Assembly (NCBI RefSeq): GCF_052116305.1
Contig: NZ_JBQKLI010000003.1
Coordinates: 88,324 to 152,323, forward strand
Direction of reading: 5' to 3'
DNA: 64,000 bases
From: JBQKLI01 sp012798975
Lineage (GTDB): Bacteria; Bacillota; Clostridia; Tissierellales; Peptoniphilaceae
Position numbers and translations under genes: made by a program. Under the pieces are notes generated by a model. It made no database searches and was not told the DNA's origin. It saw only the letters and a program-made list of their open reading frames with translations. Shown one piece after another: positions 9,336 through 18,112 of this stretch; position 1 is the stretch's first letter; every line of letters starts with the position of its first letter.

Positions 9336-9359
9336 TTTTAAAAAAGCTCTCACACTTCT

Positions 9360-10460
9360 TTATTTGTCCAAAAGGTATCCATATCCTTCTTCTTCCATTT
9401 TGTCTTTTGGAATAAATCTTAAGGAAGCGCTGTTGATGCAGTAGCGAAGACCTCCTTTGTCTTTTGGACCGTCGGGGAAGACATGGCCTAGATGAGCATC
9501 TCCTAGAGCGGAACGGACTTCCGTTCTTATCATGCCGTGGCTGTTGTCTTCTTTATCTTCTATAACAGAATCATCGATGGGTTTCGTAAAGGAAGGCCAT
9601 CCGCAGCCGGCGTCGAATTTATCATCGCTTGAGAATAAAGGCTGTCCGGTCGTAATATCTACATAGATTCCTTCGTCGCTAAACTTATCGTATTCTCCCG
9701 TGAAAGGTCTTTCTGTTCCGCTTTCTTGGGTAACCTTCCATTGATCCGGTGTCAGTTCTTTTTTTAGAGTTTCTTTATCTTTCTTCTCATAATCGAAAAA
9801 AGGATTATTGTCTTTTTTATTTGTCAAAACGTCGCCCTCCTTTGGCAGTGTATCGAAACTTACATGACAGTATCCGTTAGGATTTTTCTGAAGATAATCC
9901 TGATGATATTCTTCTGCAATGGAAAGATTGGCTAAAGGTTTTACTTCCGTTTCGATTTTTTTGCCGTATTCTGATTCTACTTTTTGAACAGCTTTCTCGA
10001 TAATCGGCAGATCTGTTTCATCCAGATAATAGATGCCGCTGCGGTACTGGCTTCCCCGATCGTTTCCCTGCCGATTTTTTTGAAGGGGGTTGATCGTAAG
10101 GAAAAACTGTTCCAGCAGATGTTCTAAATCAATCACATTCGGATCGTATTCTACAAACACCGCCTCAGCATGTCCTGTTCGTACGCTGCAGACTTCTTCA
10201 TAGCTTGGATCTAGAAATTCTCCGTTGGCATAAGCGGAGAAAGTTCGGACAACCCCGGGCAGCCTCTGCATATATTCATCGGTTCCCCAGAAGCATCCTC
10301 CCGCTAAAACAATGGAGTTATGAGGATCGGCCGTGGAAATATCTGTATTTTTACCTATCTGCAAACCTATATTTAAAACGTTGTTTTCTGTATTCATTGA
10401 ATTTCCTCCTTTTGTACATCCTACTAAAAGGGCTAAGAAAAGCATCAGTATTCTTTTCAT
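9360..10460 (-). CDS. msrAB: Lipoprotein MsrAB, bifunctional methionine sulfoxide reductase
   Basis: MKRILMLFLALLVGC is a lipoprotein signal with the acceptor Cys at residue 15, so the enzyme is extracytoplasmic and membrane-anchored. The MsrA domain follows with its GCFWG catalytic site; a linker leads to the MsrB domain with CGWPSF, HLGHVFPDGP and RYCINSASLRF carrying the second catalytic Cys. MsrA reduces S- and MsrB R-methionine sulfoxide. The ATG at 10458-10460 follows AAGGAGATTATT; a longer reading to 10502 lacks a ribosome site and would bury the signal peptide. Confidence 0.92.
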   Translation of the reverse strand: MKRILMLFLALLVGCTKGGNSMNTENNVLNIGLQIGKNTDISTADPHNSIVLAGGCFWGTDEYMQRLPGVVRTFSAYANGEFLDPSYEEVCSVRTGHAEAVFVEYDPNVIDLEHLLEQFFLTINPLQKNRQGNDRGSQYRSGIYYLDETDLPIIEKAVQKVESEYGKKIETEVKPLANLSIAEEYHQDYLQKNPNGYCHVSFDTLPKEGDVLTNKKDNNPFFDYEKKDKETLKKELTPDQWKVTQESGTERPFTGEYDKFSDEGIYVDITTGQPLFSSDDKFDAGCGWPSFTKPIDDSVIEDKEDNSHGMIRTEVRSALGDAHLGHVFPDGPKDKGGLRYCINSASLRFIPKDKMEEEGYGYLLDK

Positions 10461-10502
10461 AATAATCTCCTTTGTTTCATAATTTACCCGAAATAGTTTC
10501 AC

Positions 10503-11708
10503 TCATTCAAAAAAACGCTGATTATAAGGGGGTGTTGTCACGAGTCTTAAAAGAATCTCCTTTTTGTTTTTAGAAGGATCTTTTAACACTTCGTCAAAGA
10601 GAAATTCTAAACTTTTTCCGATGAGAGGACCTGGGGGAATGCCGATATTTATCAAATCTTTGCCAGAAACAGCAAGGTTTTTTATAGACAGGCAGGGCTT
10701 TTCTTTTAGAACGTCTTGCAAAGACTTTTTATATAGGGAAAGATTCTCTCCTGTATTTTCTTTAAAGCGGATGAAGCGCTCCATGTTTTCGTTTCCAAAT
10801 TCTGCTCTGTTTTTTCGTATGAAATAAGGCTGATCTAAAAGTACATCCCTTTTATGTTCCAAAAGAAAGAGAACCTGCCTTCGAAGTTCCTTAGAGTAGG
10901 GATAACGATAAAGATGCTCTTTTTGCAGCTGGACATCTTTGTATAGAGCTTCTAACAAAAGAGTCAGCTGAAGGGAAAGATCTTCAGGATGGTTGAAAGT
11001 GTATCTTTTTAATTTTGAAGACCGGGGAAAAAGAAATTTTAAAATATCCGTTTCTTCTAATAATCGGATTCCTTTTGCAGGGTTTTCTCCTGTTATGATT
11101 TTTGTGAATTCCTCCAGAATCCGTTCCCTGCTTATATATTTAAGATCGCCGGACATTTCCTTTATGGCAAGAAATGTGTTTTTTTCAAAGGAGAAGCCTT
11201 CTTTTGCAGCGAAACGCACCCCACGAAGGAGACGGAGCACATCCTCTTTAAATCGTTTTTTAGGGTCTCCGATAGCGCGAATGATCCTTCTATCCAGATC
11301 TTCTTTTCCGTTGAAATAATCCACCATATTTTCCCGAGGGGACCAAGCCAAGGCGTTGATCGTGAAGTCTCTTCTCTCAAGATCTTCTTTTAAGCGGATC
11401 CCGAAAGAAACTTTTCCAGGTTTTCGATGATCGTATTGCGATTCTTTGCGAAAAGGTGTGATCTCAAATTCGAATCCTTTGTAGAAGATTTTCAACGTTC
11501 CGAACTCTTTTCCGATATCGATAATCTTAGCCTCTTTTAAAATCGATTTTGTTTCTGAAGGAAGTGCGTCTGTAGTGAAATCATAATCCATGATCTGTCT
11601 TTCGGAAAGAAGATCTCTTAAGCTCCCTCCGACAAGATAAAGCTTAAAGTTGTTCTTATTATATAGATCAAAGAGTTCCAATACTTCTTGCGGCATTAAA
11701 TTCTCCAT
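10503..11708 (-). CDS. cca: CCA tRNA nucleotidyltransferase / poly(A) polymerase family
   Basis: The 401-residue protein has the class II nucleotidyltransferase head: LVGGSLRD (residues 25-32), the DYDF metal-binding pair, RRDFTINALAW and the RFKEDVLRLLRGVRF neck motif. Family members add or repair the CCA end of tRNA. The PAP and CCA branches look alike, so the exact role is inferred from the Gram-positive context. GGAGGG lies just upstream of the ATG. It is 42 bases upstream of msrAB on the same strand and may be co-transcribed with it. Confidence 0.85.
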   Translation of the reverse strand: MENLMPQEVLELFDLYNKNNFKLYLVGGSLRDLLSERQIMDYDFTTDALPSETKSILKEAKIIDIGKEFGTLKIFYKGFEFEITPFRKESQYDHRKPGKVSFGIRLKEDLERRDFTINALAWSPRENMVDYFNGKEDLDRRIIRAIGDPKKRFKEDVLRLLRGVRFAAKEGFSFEKNTFLAIKEMSGDLKYISRERILEEFTKIITGENPAKGIRLLEETDILKFLFPRSSKLKRYTFNHPEDLSLQLTLLLEALYKDVQLQKEHLYRYPYSKELRRQVLFLLEHKRDVLLDQPYFIRKNRAEFGNENMERFIRFKENTGENLSLYKKSLQDVLKEKPCLSIKNLAVSGKDLINIGIPPGPLIGKSLEFLFDEVLKDPSKNKKEILLRLVTTPPYNQRFFE

Positions 11709-11821
11709 AACATCCCTCCTATAGTTATTTTACTACAAAGAAGGGAATAGATTAGATAGAAGTAAAAGTTTGGTTATAAGAAAATAAAAAAACAGTCAGT
11801 AAATAGAGAAAGGAGCGGAAT

Positions 11822-12652
11822 ATGGGAAAAATAACAGGTGCAGCTATAAGCCCTCATCCGCCTATTATACTGCCTATTGTAGGCGGAGGAAGAGAAAGAG
11901 AAGCCTCTACAACTATTACCGGCATGAAAAAAATGGCCAAAGAAGCAGCGAGAAAAAAACCGGATACGATTATCGTAATCACTCCCCACGGAACAGTATT
12001 TCGAGATGCTCACTCCATTGTAATGGAAAATGAGCTTTCAGGAGATTTTACAAGTTTCGGAGTAGGGGATTCTTCACAAAAATACGAGATCGATATGGAA
12101 TTAGGAGAAAAAATACTTGCGAAAAGCAAAGAGAAAAATATACCTCTCCTTAGAATAAATCGAGAATTTATGAAAAAATACGGGGAAGAACTCTCCTTGG
12201 ACTGGGGTGTGCTTGTTCCCATGTATTATATCGATCAGGAAATTGAAAGCGTTAAGATACTCCTTATGGCTTACGGTCTTCTCGATGGAAAAGAGATGGA
12301 GAAAATGGGGGAAGTATTAAAAGAGGCGATAGAGGAAAGGGAAGGTTCTGTTATGATTCTTGCTTCCGGGGACTTATCCCATGCTTTAAAAGACTCCGGA
12401 CCTTATTCCTATAATTCTCAAGGACCTGTTTTCGATAAAAAGATAAAAGAATTAGTAGAACAAGGAGATTTTCAAGGAATTATAGATTTCGACAAGAAAA
12501 TCAGTGATCCTGCGGCAGAGTGCGGACTGCGGTCTTTTCAAATAATGGCAGGAGCTTTAAAAGAAAAAAACGTGAAGCCGGAGGTCTTTTCTTATGAAGG
12601 ACCATTCGGAGTAGGATATATGACGGCCTTTATAGATGTGGAGGAAGAATGA
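11822..12652 (+). CDS. AmmeMemoRadiSam LigB-like domain protein (class III extradiol dioxygenase fold)
   Basis: The 276-residue protein begins with SPHPPIILPIVGG, the metal-binding N-terminus of LigB/Memo-type proteins, with later TPHGTVF and ASGDLSHAL His motifs. It is the first gene of a three-gene set with AMMECR1 and a radical-SAM enzyme. In many genomes this LigB domain is fused in front of AMMECR1 as AmmeMemoRadiSam protein A; here they are separate ORFs overlapping by 4 bases. The biochemical role of the system is unknown. The ATG follows AAAGGAGCGGAAT. Confidence 0.85.
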   Translation: MGKITGAAISPHPPIILPIVGGGREREASTTITGMKKMAKEAARKKPDTIIVITPHGTVFRDAHSIVMENELSGDFTSFGVGDSSQKYEIDMELGEKILAKSKEKNIPLLRINREFMKKYGEELSLDWGVLVPMYYIDQEIESVKILLMAYGLLDGKEMEKMGEVLKEAIEEREGSVMILASGDLSHALKDSGPYSYNSQGPVFDKKIKELVEQGDFQGIIDFDKKISDPAAECGLRSFQIMAGALKEKNVKPEVFSYEGPFGVGYMTAFIDVEEE

Positions 12653-13209
12653 TGAGTGCAGAAGATTGTATACTGGATTTAGCGATTGCAACAGTGGAGC
12701 TTTACACAAGAGAAAGACGAGTGCCGGTATTTTTAAAGGATGAAGATTTTGAAAAATATAATATAAAGAGAGAAGATTATGAAGAGCTGAAAAAACTGAA
12801 AGCCGGATGTTTTGTTACACTCCATAATCCAGAGCTGCGGGGCTGTATCGGAACGATAGAACCGGTTCAGGATAATCTGGCAGAGGAAATTATTCAAAAT
12901 GCATTATCCGCCTGCAGCCGAGATCCCCGTTTTCCGCTGGTACAGGAGGAAGAACTCGATACTCTCGATTATAGTGTAGATGTTCTAGGAGAGCCGGAAA
13001 GGGTAGAATCTCTCTTGGATCTTAATGTGGAACGTTATGGAATCATCGTTTCGAAAGGAACTCGAAGAGGTCTCCTTCTGCCGGATCTTGAGGGGGTAGA
13101 TACGGTTGAAAAGCAGCTTTCCATTGCTCTTCGAAAAGCAAATATTTCCCCTTCCGAAATCTATGAGGTGGAGCGTTTCGAAGTAGTGCGCTACGAGGAG
13201 GGGATCTAA
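12649..13209 (+). CDS. AMMECR1 domain protein (AmmeMemoRadiSam protein A, C-terminal domain as a separate gene)
   Basis: The AMMECR1 signature LRGCIGT is present near residue 63, followed by PRFPLV and a Leu-rich LLLPDLEGV stretch. At 186 residues it is a single-domain version. Starts at 12649 or 12652 (tandem ATG) are both possible; GGAGGA precedes. It overlaps the LigB-like gene by 4 bases and the radical-SAM gene by 1 base, so translation is coupled. Function unknown; the family is conserved from bacteria to humans. Confidence 0.85.
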   Translation: MMSAEDCILDLAIATVELYTRERRVPVFLKDEDFEKYNIKREDYEELKKLKAGCFVTLHNPELRGCIGTIEPVQDNLAEEIIQNALSACSRDPRFPLVQEEELDTLDYSVDVLGEPERVESLLDLNVERYGIIVSKGTRRGLLLPDLEGVDTVEKQLSIALRKANISPSEIYEVERFEVVRYEEGI

Positions 13210-14084
13210 TGAAGGAAGCATTATGGTATGAAACTCTCGAGGAGGAAAAAGTCCGGTGCAGCCTTTGTCTTCACAGCTGCATCATCTCCGAAGGCGAATA
13301 CGGAATCTGCAAGGTACGAAAGAACAAAAAAGGCAGGCTTTATTCTATGACCGACGGAATATTCTTGGCAGAAGGATACGATCCCATCGAAAAGAAACCT
13401 TTAGCCTATTGCAGACCGGGGTCGGTTATTTATTCTGTAGGAACGGCAGGGTGCAATTTTCATTGCGACTTTTGCCAAAACTGGCAGATTGCAAAAGACT
13501 TCTGGGATCTTCCCCAGTATAAAATAGAAGATGAAGAAGTATTAAGGCGGGCTGCATTAGAAGGGTCTATAGGAATTGCATTTACCTATAATGAGCCGAC
13601 CATGAACTATGAAGGGATGCTGAGACTCGCAAAAAAAGCGAAAAACAGAAATCTTATTACAGCAGCAGTGTCAAATGGGAGTCTCCAAGAAGGACCTATG
13701 AGAGAGCTGGCGCCTTTTATCGATGCCTGGAATATTGATTTGAAGATGATGGATAGAGAGAAGTATAAAAGAATCTGCGGAGGCGATCCGGAAACAGTAC
13801 TTAGAAATATAAAGATTGCAAAAGAATTCGGCCATGTGGAAGTAACCACCCTTCTAATCGACGGGGTGAATACAGAAGAAAAAGAAATAACAACGTTAGT
13901 AAAAAGGATCGCAGAGATCGGTCCGGATATTCCTCTTCATTTTTCAAGATATTTTCCTGCTTATAAAAGGACAGATCTACCCACAAAGATTGAAAGCTTA
14001 TATAAAGCCAAGGAGATCGGCGAAAAATATCTTAAGCATATTGTACTCGGAAATATACCTTATGAAGTTAAAGGAAGAACTTAA
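13209..14084 (+). CDS. amrS: AmmeMemoRadiSam radical SAM enzyme (AmrS-like)
   Basis: The radical-SAM cluster motif CNFHCDFC (C-X3-C-X2-C, about residue 77) follows an N-terminal pair CSLCLHSC/GICKVR of extra Cys residues, as in the AmrS/PflA-like branch. The 291-residue length is slightly short of the usual 330. It ends the AmmeMemoRadiSam operon. The reaction is not established for this lineage. No clear terminator follows at once; the next T-rich hairpin is at 14253. Confidence 0.88.
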   Translation: MKEALWYETLEEEKVRCSLCLHSCIISEGEYGICKVRKNKKGRLYSMTDGIFLAEGYDPIEKKPLAYCRPGSVIYSVGTAGCNFHCDFCQNWQIAKDFWDLPQYKIEDEEVLRRAALEGSIGIAFTYNEPTMNYEGMLRLAKKAKNRNLITAAVSNGSLQEGPMRELAPFIDAWNIDLKMMDREKYKRICGGDPETVLRNIKIAKEFGHVEVTTLLIDGVNTEEKEITTLVKRIAEIGPDIPLHFSRYFPAYKRTDLPTKIESLYKAKEIGEKYLKHIVLGNIPYEVKGRT

Positions 14085-14111
14085 AAGCCCTAAAAAAAGA
14101 GATATAAAAAA

Positions 14112-14180
14112 AGAGTGTGAGAGTGGGGAGAGTGATAGAGTGGAGTTATGGTAGAAACATGGGGCTTGTTTCTTTGTGTA
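14112..14180 (+). repeat. Intergenic repeat copy 4
   Basis: The core GTGATAGAGTGGAGTTATGG, then GTAGAAACATGGGG and TTGTTTCTTT, is nearly identical to copy 3 (inverted) and copy 5. A further GCAGGTTGTT at about 14189 is also shared with copy 5, so homology extends beyond the core. Confidence 0.65.
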
Positions 14181-14252
14181 TAAAAGGGCAGGTTGTTTTG
14201 GTGGGATACGGAGCTGCTAATGCGGAAGGTAAATCTAGTGAAGATTAGTAAA

Positions 14253-14287
14253 AGAGCGGAGTTGGGATAAAAGCTTCGCTTTTTTTA
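14253..14287 (+). terminator. Terminator before iscR
   Basis: AGCGGAG pairs with CTTCGCT (one G-U) around a 12-base loop, followed by seven Ts. It probably ends the AmmeMemoRadiSam transcript. The 14085-14419 gap otherwise holds repeat copy 4 and the iscR promoter. Confidence 0.6.
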
Positions 14288-14371
14288 TGGACAGGATTAG
14301 TGAAAGGATGAAAAATAACTCTTTTTTTGCAAAATTAGTACATTAAATTATTATAATTCAGAAAATAACTA

Positions 14372-14400
14372 TTGAACTCCTACTTGGTTATGGGTATATT
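14372..14400 (+). promoter_or_regulatory. iscR promoter with Rrf2-type operator
   Basis: TTGAAC at 14372-14377, a 17-base spacer, and TATATT at 14395-14400. The 11-mer AACTCCTACTT (14375-14385) overlaps the -35 and recurs, inverted, in the metY promoter at 14889-14899. The shared position fits an IscR binding site giving autorepression. Confidence 0.75.
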
Positions 14401-14419
14401 AATATAAGGAGGAATTCAT

Positions 14420-14854
14420 ATGATAGTTTCAACAAAAGGAAGATATGCAATCAGGGCTATGGCAGATATTGCTATTTATGGAAAAGAGAAACCTGTATCA
14501 TTGTCAGATGTGGCAGAACGTCAGGAAATCTCGCAAAAATATTTGGAAGCAGTTGTCCGCCCCTTAAATAAATCAGATTTTTTAATCAGCAAAATGGGTA
14601 AAAACGGCGGCTATCGTTTAAAACGCGAACCGAAAGAGTATACACTTTTAGAAATTCTTCAAGCAGCGGAAGATAGCCTGGCACCGGTAAGCTGTTTAGA
14701 AGGAGAAGGACCAACCTGCAACCGCAGCGATAAATGTTTGACCCTTCCAATATGGAGAGAACTGGACACTTTGATCGAGAATTTTTTCGGGAATTTAACA
14801 TTGGAAGATGTGCTGAAAGGCAATGTAAACAACGAGAATCAGATTCCATTATAA
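14420..14854 (+). CDS. iscR: Rrf2-family transcriptional regulator, IscR-like
   Basis: The 144-residue protein has the Rrf2 winged helix (GRYAIRAMADIA; ISQKYLEAVVRPLNKS; GKNGGYRLKR) and three Cys in the C-terminal loop (SCLEGEGPTCNRSDKC), the spacing that holds a 2Fe-2S cluster in IscR. Location just upstream of metY-nifS-nifU fits a sensor of Fe-S or cysteine status. AAGGAGGAATTCAT precedes the ATG. CymR-type Rrf2 proteins are the alternative, but they usually lack this three-Cys set. Confidence 0.85.
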   Translation: MIVSTKGRYAIRAMADIAIYGKEKPVSLSDVAERQEISQKYLEAVVRPLNKSDFLISKMGKNGGYRLKREPKEYTLLEILQAAEDSLAPVSCLEGEGPTCNRSDKCLTLPIWRELDTLIENFFGNLTLEDVLKGNVNNENQIPL

Positions 14855-14882
14855 AAGCTATTAAAAATTTCCTCATGTCCTA

Positions 14883-14911
14883 TTGACAAAGTAGGAGTTT
14901 ACCTTTATGAT
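14883..14911 (+). promoter_or_regulatory. metY-nifS-nifU promoter with inverted copy of the iscR operator
   Basis: TTGACA at 14883-14888, a 17-base spacer, and TATGAT at 14906-14911 make a near-consensus promoter. AAGTAGGAGTT (14889-14899) in the spacer is the exact reverse complement of the 11-mer in the iscR promoter, so the same repressor probably controls both. Confidence 0.8.
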
Positions 14912-14938
14912 AAATATAGGAAGTTCGGGGGGATTATT

Positions 14939-15007
14939 ATGTCTAAATTATTTATTCATATTTCCAGAAATTCATATACTTCTGGACTCATGTGTTCTTC
15001 AAATTAA
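14939..15007 (+). CDS. 22-codon upstream ORF in the metY leader (possible leader peptide)
   Basis: An ATG with GGGGGG 7 bases before it opens a 22-residue ORF ending GLMCSSN, 42 bases before the metY ATG. An internal hairpin (CCAGAA at 14964-14969 with TTCTGG at 14980-14985) lies inside it. Met and Cys codons near the end would suit attenuation of a Met/Cys biosynthetic operon, but this is only suggestive. Confidence 0.3.
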   Translation: MSKLFIHISRNSYTSGLMCSSN

Positions 15008-15049
15008 TAACATCCAGGAACAAATAAAAATATTTTAAAGGAGAACACA

Positions 15050-16336
15050 ATGACTAAAAATTATAAATTTGAAACATTACAATTGCATGTAGGACAGGAA
15101 AATCCGGATCCGGCAACGGATTCTAGAGCAGTACCGATTTATCAGACAACTTCTTATGTATTTCACGATGCAGATCACGCCGAGGCTCGTTTTGCCTTGA
15201 AAGATCCTGGAAATATATATGGAAGACTGACAAATCCAACATGGGATACCTTTGAAAAAAGGATCGCAGCTTTAGAAGGAGGTTCGGCCGCATTAGCTGT
15301 AGCATCCGGTTCCGCAGCATTAACCTATACGATTCTTACTTTAGCACATGCAGGAGATCATATCGTTTCGGAAAGCACGATTTACGGCGGAAGCTATAAT
15401 CTGCTTGAAAAGACGCTGCCGAATTACGGTATAGAAACTACCTTTGTTAAAGGAAATGACTTAGAAGATTATAAAGATGCAATTTTGGAAAATACAAAAG
15501 CTATATTTATAGAATCATTGGGAAATCCAAATTCTGATGTCCTTGATATAGAGGCAATAGCTGAGCTTGCCCACGAAAAGGAAATACCTCTTATCGTAGA
15601 CAACACCTTTGCAACGCCTTTCTTATTAAGACCCTTGGAGCATGGAGCAGATATCGTGATCGAATCTGCGACGAAGTTTATCGGCGGACATGGAACAACC
15701 TTAGGCGGAGTCATCGTAGAAGGCGGTCATTTCGACTGGGGAAAATCCGGGAAATTTCCTTCTTTAACACAGCCGGATGAGTCTTATCACGGTGTGAATT
15801 TCTGGGAAGCTTTGGGACCGGCAGCTTTTGTAACAAAAATCCGTGCCGTACTCTTAAGAGATACCGGAGCAGCGTTGTCTCCATTTAATGCCTTTTTATT
15901 ATTGCAGGGACTTGAGACACTGTCTCTAAGAGTAGAAAGACATTTGGAAAATGCGCTAAAAGTGATCGACTATCTAAAGGGACATCCGTTAGTAGAAAAA
16001 GTGAATCATCCTTCTTTAGAAGATCATCCAGATCACGATAATTATAAAAAATATTTCCCAAATGGGGGAGGCTCTATCTTCACGTTTAACATAAAAGGTG
16101 ATGATGAAGAGGCGAAAAAATTTATCGACCATTTAGAACTCTTTTCCCTTTTGGCTAATGTAGCAGATGTGAAATCTTTAGTGATCCATCCTGCAAGCAC
16201 AACCCATTCACAATCGAACAGAGAAGATTTAGAGAAACTTGGTATCTATGGAAATACAATTCGTTTGTCCATTGGTACAGAACATATAGATGATATACTA
16301 GAAGATTTAGATAGAGCTTTTAAAGCGATCAGCTAA
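15050..16336 (+). CDS. metY: O-acetylhomoserine aminocarboxypropyltransferase (sulfhydrylase)
   Basis: This 428-residue PLP enzyme of the Cys/Met-metabolism family has the PLP lysine in SATKFIGGHGT, SGSAALTYTIL phosphate-binding residues and ETLSLRVERH near the substrate Arg. MetY joins sulfide to O-acetylhomoserine to make homocysteine; the length favours MetY over the shorter MetB/MetC. AAAGGAGAACACA precedes the ATG. It heads an operon with nifS and nifU, so sulfur assimilation and Fe-S assembly appear co-regulated. Confidence 0.9.
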   Translation: MTKNYKFETLQLHVGQENPDPATDSRAVPIYQTTSYVFHDADHAEARFALKDPGNIYGRLTNPTWDTFEKRIAALEGGSAALAVASGSAALTYTILTLAHAGDHIVSESTIYGGSYNLLEKTLPNYGIETTFVKGNDLEDYKDAILENTKAIFIESLGNPNSDVLDIEAIAELAHEKEIPLIVDNTFATPFLLRPLEHGADIVIESATKFIGGHGTTLGGVIVEGGHFDWGKSGKFPSLTQPDESYHGVNFWEALGPAAFVTKIRAVLLRDTGAALSPFNAFLLLQGLETLSLRVERHLENALKVIDYLKGHPLVEKVNHPSLEDHPDHDNYKKYFPNGGGSIFTFNIKGDDEEAKKFIDHLELFSLLANVADVKSLVIHPASTTHSQSNREDLEKLGIYGNTIRLSIGTEHIDDILEDLDRAFKAIS

Positions 16337-16358
16337 ATATTAAAATAAAGGAAAGAAG

Positions 16359-17570
16359 ATGAATATCGACATGAGAGTATATGCAGATAACGCAGCAACA
16401 ACACAAATGACTGATAGATCCATCGAAGCAGTTTTAAAAAGTATGAAAGAAGATTATGGGAACCCTTCCAGTCTTCATACAACAGGTCAGCTTGCAGCAG
16501 AAAAATTATATGATGCAAGAGTAAGACTTGCGAATATTATCGGAGCGAAACCGGAAGAGATTTATTTTACTTCTGGAGGGAGCGAAGCGGACAATCAAGC
16601 GATTCGTTCAGCAGCCTTATTAGGAGCGAAGAAAGATAAAAAACATATTATTTCGACTAAAATCGAACATCATGCAGTACTTCACACCCTTCAGCGCCTA
16701 GAAAAAGAAGGTTTCGAAGTTACTTATCTTGATGTTGGAGAAAGAGGAATTGTTGACGTTAAAGACGTAGAAGGTGCAATACGCGAAGATACAGCCCTTG
16801 TTACTATTATGTATGCAAATAACGAGATCGGAACGATTCAGCCGATTAAAGAAATCGGGGCGGTCTGCAGAGAAAAGAAAGTCTTATTCCATACAGATGC
16901 AGTACAGGCGATCGGCCATCTTCATGTAAATGTTGTAAAAGAAAATATCGATCTATTATCCCTTTCAGCCCATAAATTCCATGGACCAAAAGGAGTCGGC
17001 GCACTTTATGCAAGAAAAGGCGTACGTATTCTTCCTTTAATCGACGGAGGAGCACAAGAAAAAGGGAAAAGAGCCGGTACAGAAAACCTTCCGGGTATTA
17101 TCGGAATGGTAGCGGCTCTAGAAGAAGCTATGGAAACATTAGACGAAGATAATAAGAAAGTAGCAGCCCTTAGAGATAAACTAATCGAAGGCTTGTCTCA
17201 AATCCCTTACAGCAAGTTAAACGGCGATCGGGAACAAAGACTGCCTGGTACAGTAAACTTTATCTTTGAAGGAATCGAAGGAGAATCCCTTCTTCTGCTT
17301 CTTGACCAAAGAGGAATCGAAGGATCTTCAGGATCTGCCTGTACATCCGGATCTCTTGATCCAAGTCATGTGCTTATGAGCTTAGGGCTTCCTCACGAAG
17401 TTGCCCATGGATCCTTAAGACTATCTCTTAGTCCGTTCAATACGGAAGAAGAAGTAGATTATATAGTGGAACAGACACCGGAAGTAGTAAACTATTTAAG
17501 AGATATTTCCCCGGTTTGGGAAGAAAATACAAAAAACAATCATTTCTTTTTAGATGAAAGGAGCAAATAA
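16359..17570 (+). CDS. nifS: Cysteine desulfurase, NifS/IscS family
   Basis: The 403-residue aminotransferase-V enzyme begins YADNAATTQM, has the PLP lysine in SAHKFHGPKG, and the persulfide-forming Cys in the SSGSACTSGS loop, the long loop of group I (IscS/NifS) desulfurases. It supplies sulfur to the adjacent NifU/IscU scaffold, whose ATG follows the stop directly. ATG 16371 is an alternative start. Confidence 0.92.
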   Translation: MNIDMRVYADNAATTQMTDRSIEAVLKSMKEDYGNPSSLHTTGQLAAEKLYDARVRLANIIGAKPEEIYFTSGGSEADNQAIRSAALLGAKKDKKHIISTKIEHHAVLHTLQRLEKEGFEVTYLDVGERGIVDVKDVEGAIREDTALVTIMYANNEIGTIQPIKEIGAVCREKKVLFHTDAVQAIGHLHVNVVKENIDLLSLSAHKFHGPKGVGALYARKGVRILPLIDGGAQEKGKRAGTENLPGIIGMVAALEEAMETLDEDNKKVAALRDKLIEGLSQIPYSKLNGDREQRLPGTVNFIFEGIEGESLLLLLDQRGIEGSSGSACTSGSLDPSHVLMSLGLPHEVAHGSLRLSLSPFNTEEEVDYIVEQTPEVVNYLRDISPVWEENTKNNHFFLDERSK

Positions 17571-17993
17571 ATGTTATACAGCGATAAAGTAATGGATCAC
17601 TTTACAAATCCAAGAAATTTAGGAAAAATGGACGATGCAGACGGAGTAGGCGAAGTAGGAAACGCTACATGCGGCGATATCATGAAAATGTATATTAAAG
17701 TAGATGGAGACGTTATTACAGATGTTAAATTCAACACCTTCGGATGCGGTTCTGCCATAGCAACAAGTTCAATGGCAACAGAGATGATCAAAGGAAAAAC
17801 TCTTGAAGAGGCTATGGAGCTGTCCAATAAAGCAGTAGTTGAAGCTTTAGACGGGCTTCCAAAGAACAAAGTTCACTGTTCTGTATTAGCAGAAGAGGCA
17901 GTTCTTGCAGCGATTAAAGACTATTATGATAAAAATAATATCGAATACGATACAGAAGTATTTAAAAAATTAGAGGAACCACACGAACATTAA
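17571..17993 (+). CDS. nifU: Fe-S cluster scaffold, IscU/NifU N-terminal type
   Basis: The 140-residue IscU-like protein has the three cluster Cys in GNATCGD, FGCGSAIATSS and KVHCSVLAEE. No Nfu or ferredoxin domain is attached. It starts directly after the nifS stop. The aspartate next to the first Cys (CGD) is the usual stabilising residue in IscU. Confidence 0.92.
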   Translation: MLYSDKVMDHFTNPRNLGKMDDADGVGEVGNATCGDIMKMYIKVDGDVITDVKFNTFGCGSAIATSSMATEMIKGKTLEEAMELSNKAVVEALDGLPKNKVHCSVLAEEAVLAAIKDYYDKNNIEYDTEVFKKLEEPHEH

Positions 17994-18027
17994 AATGGGT
18001 AAAACGCTCCTCAATAATATAGATACA

Positions 18028-18059
18028 CAGAGAGAAGACTTGGAAGAGTCTTCTTTCTG
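18028..18059 (+). terminator. Hairpin after nifU
   Basis: A 13-bp stem (18028-18040 with 18047-18059, one G-U) with a 6-base loop follows nifU. The T-run is weak, so it may be a 3' stabilising hairpin rather than a strong terminator. Confidence 0.5.
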
Positions 18060-18112
18060 CGTTTAAAGTTCTATTTATGGTAGAATAAGTTTATATTAAA
18101 AAGGAGTAAAGT

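Noticed and set aside
14912..15049. SAM or T-box riboswitch before metY
   Set aside because: The leader is short and lacks the conserved cores of SAM-I, SAM-II or T-box elements.
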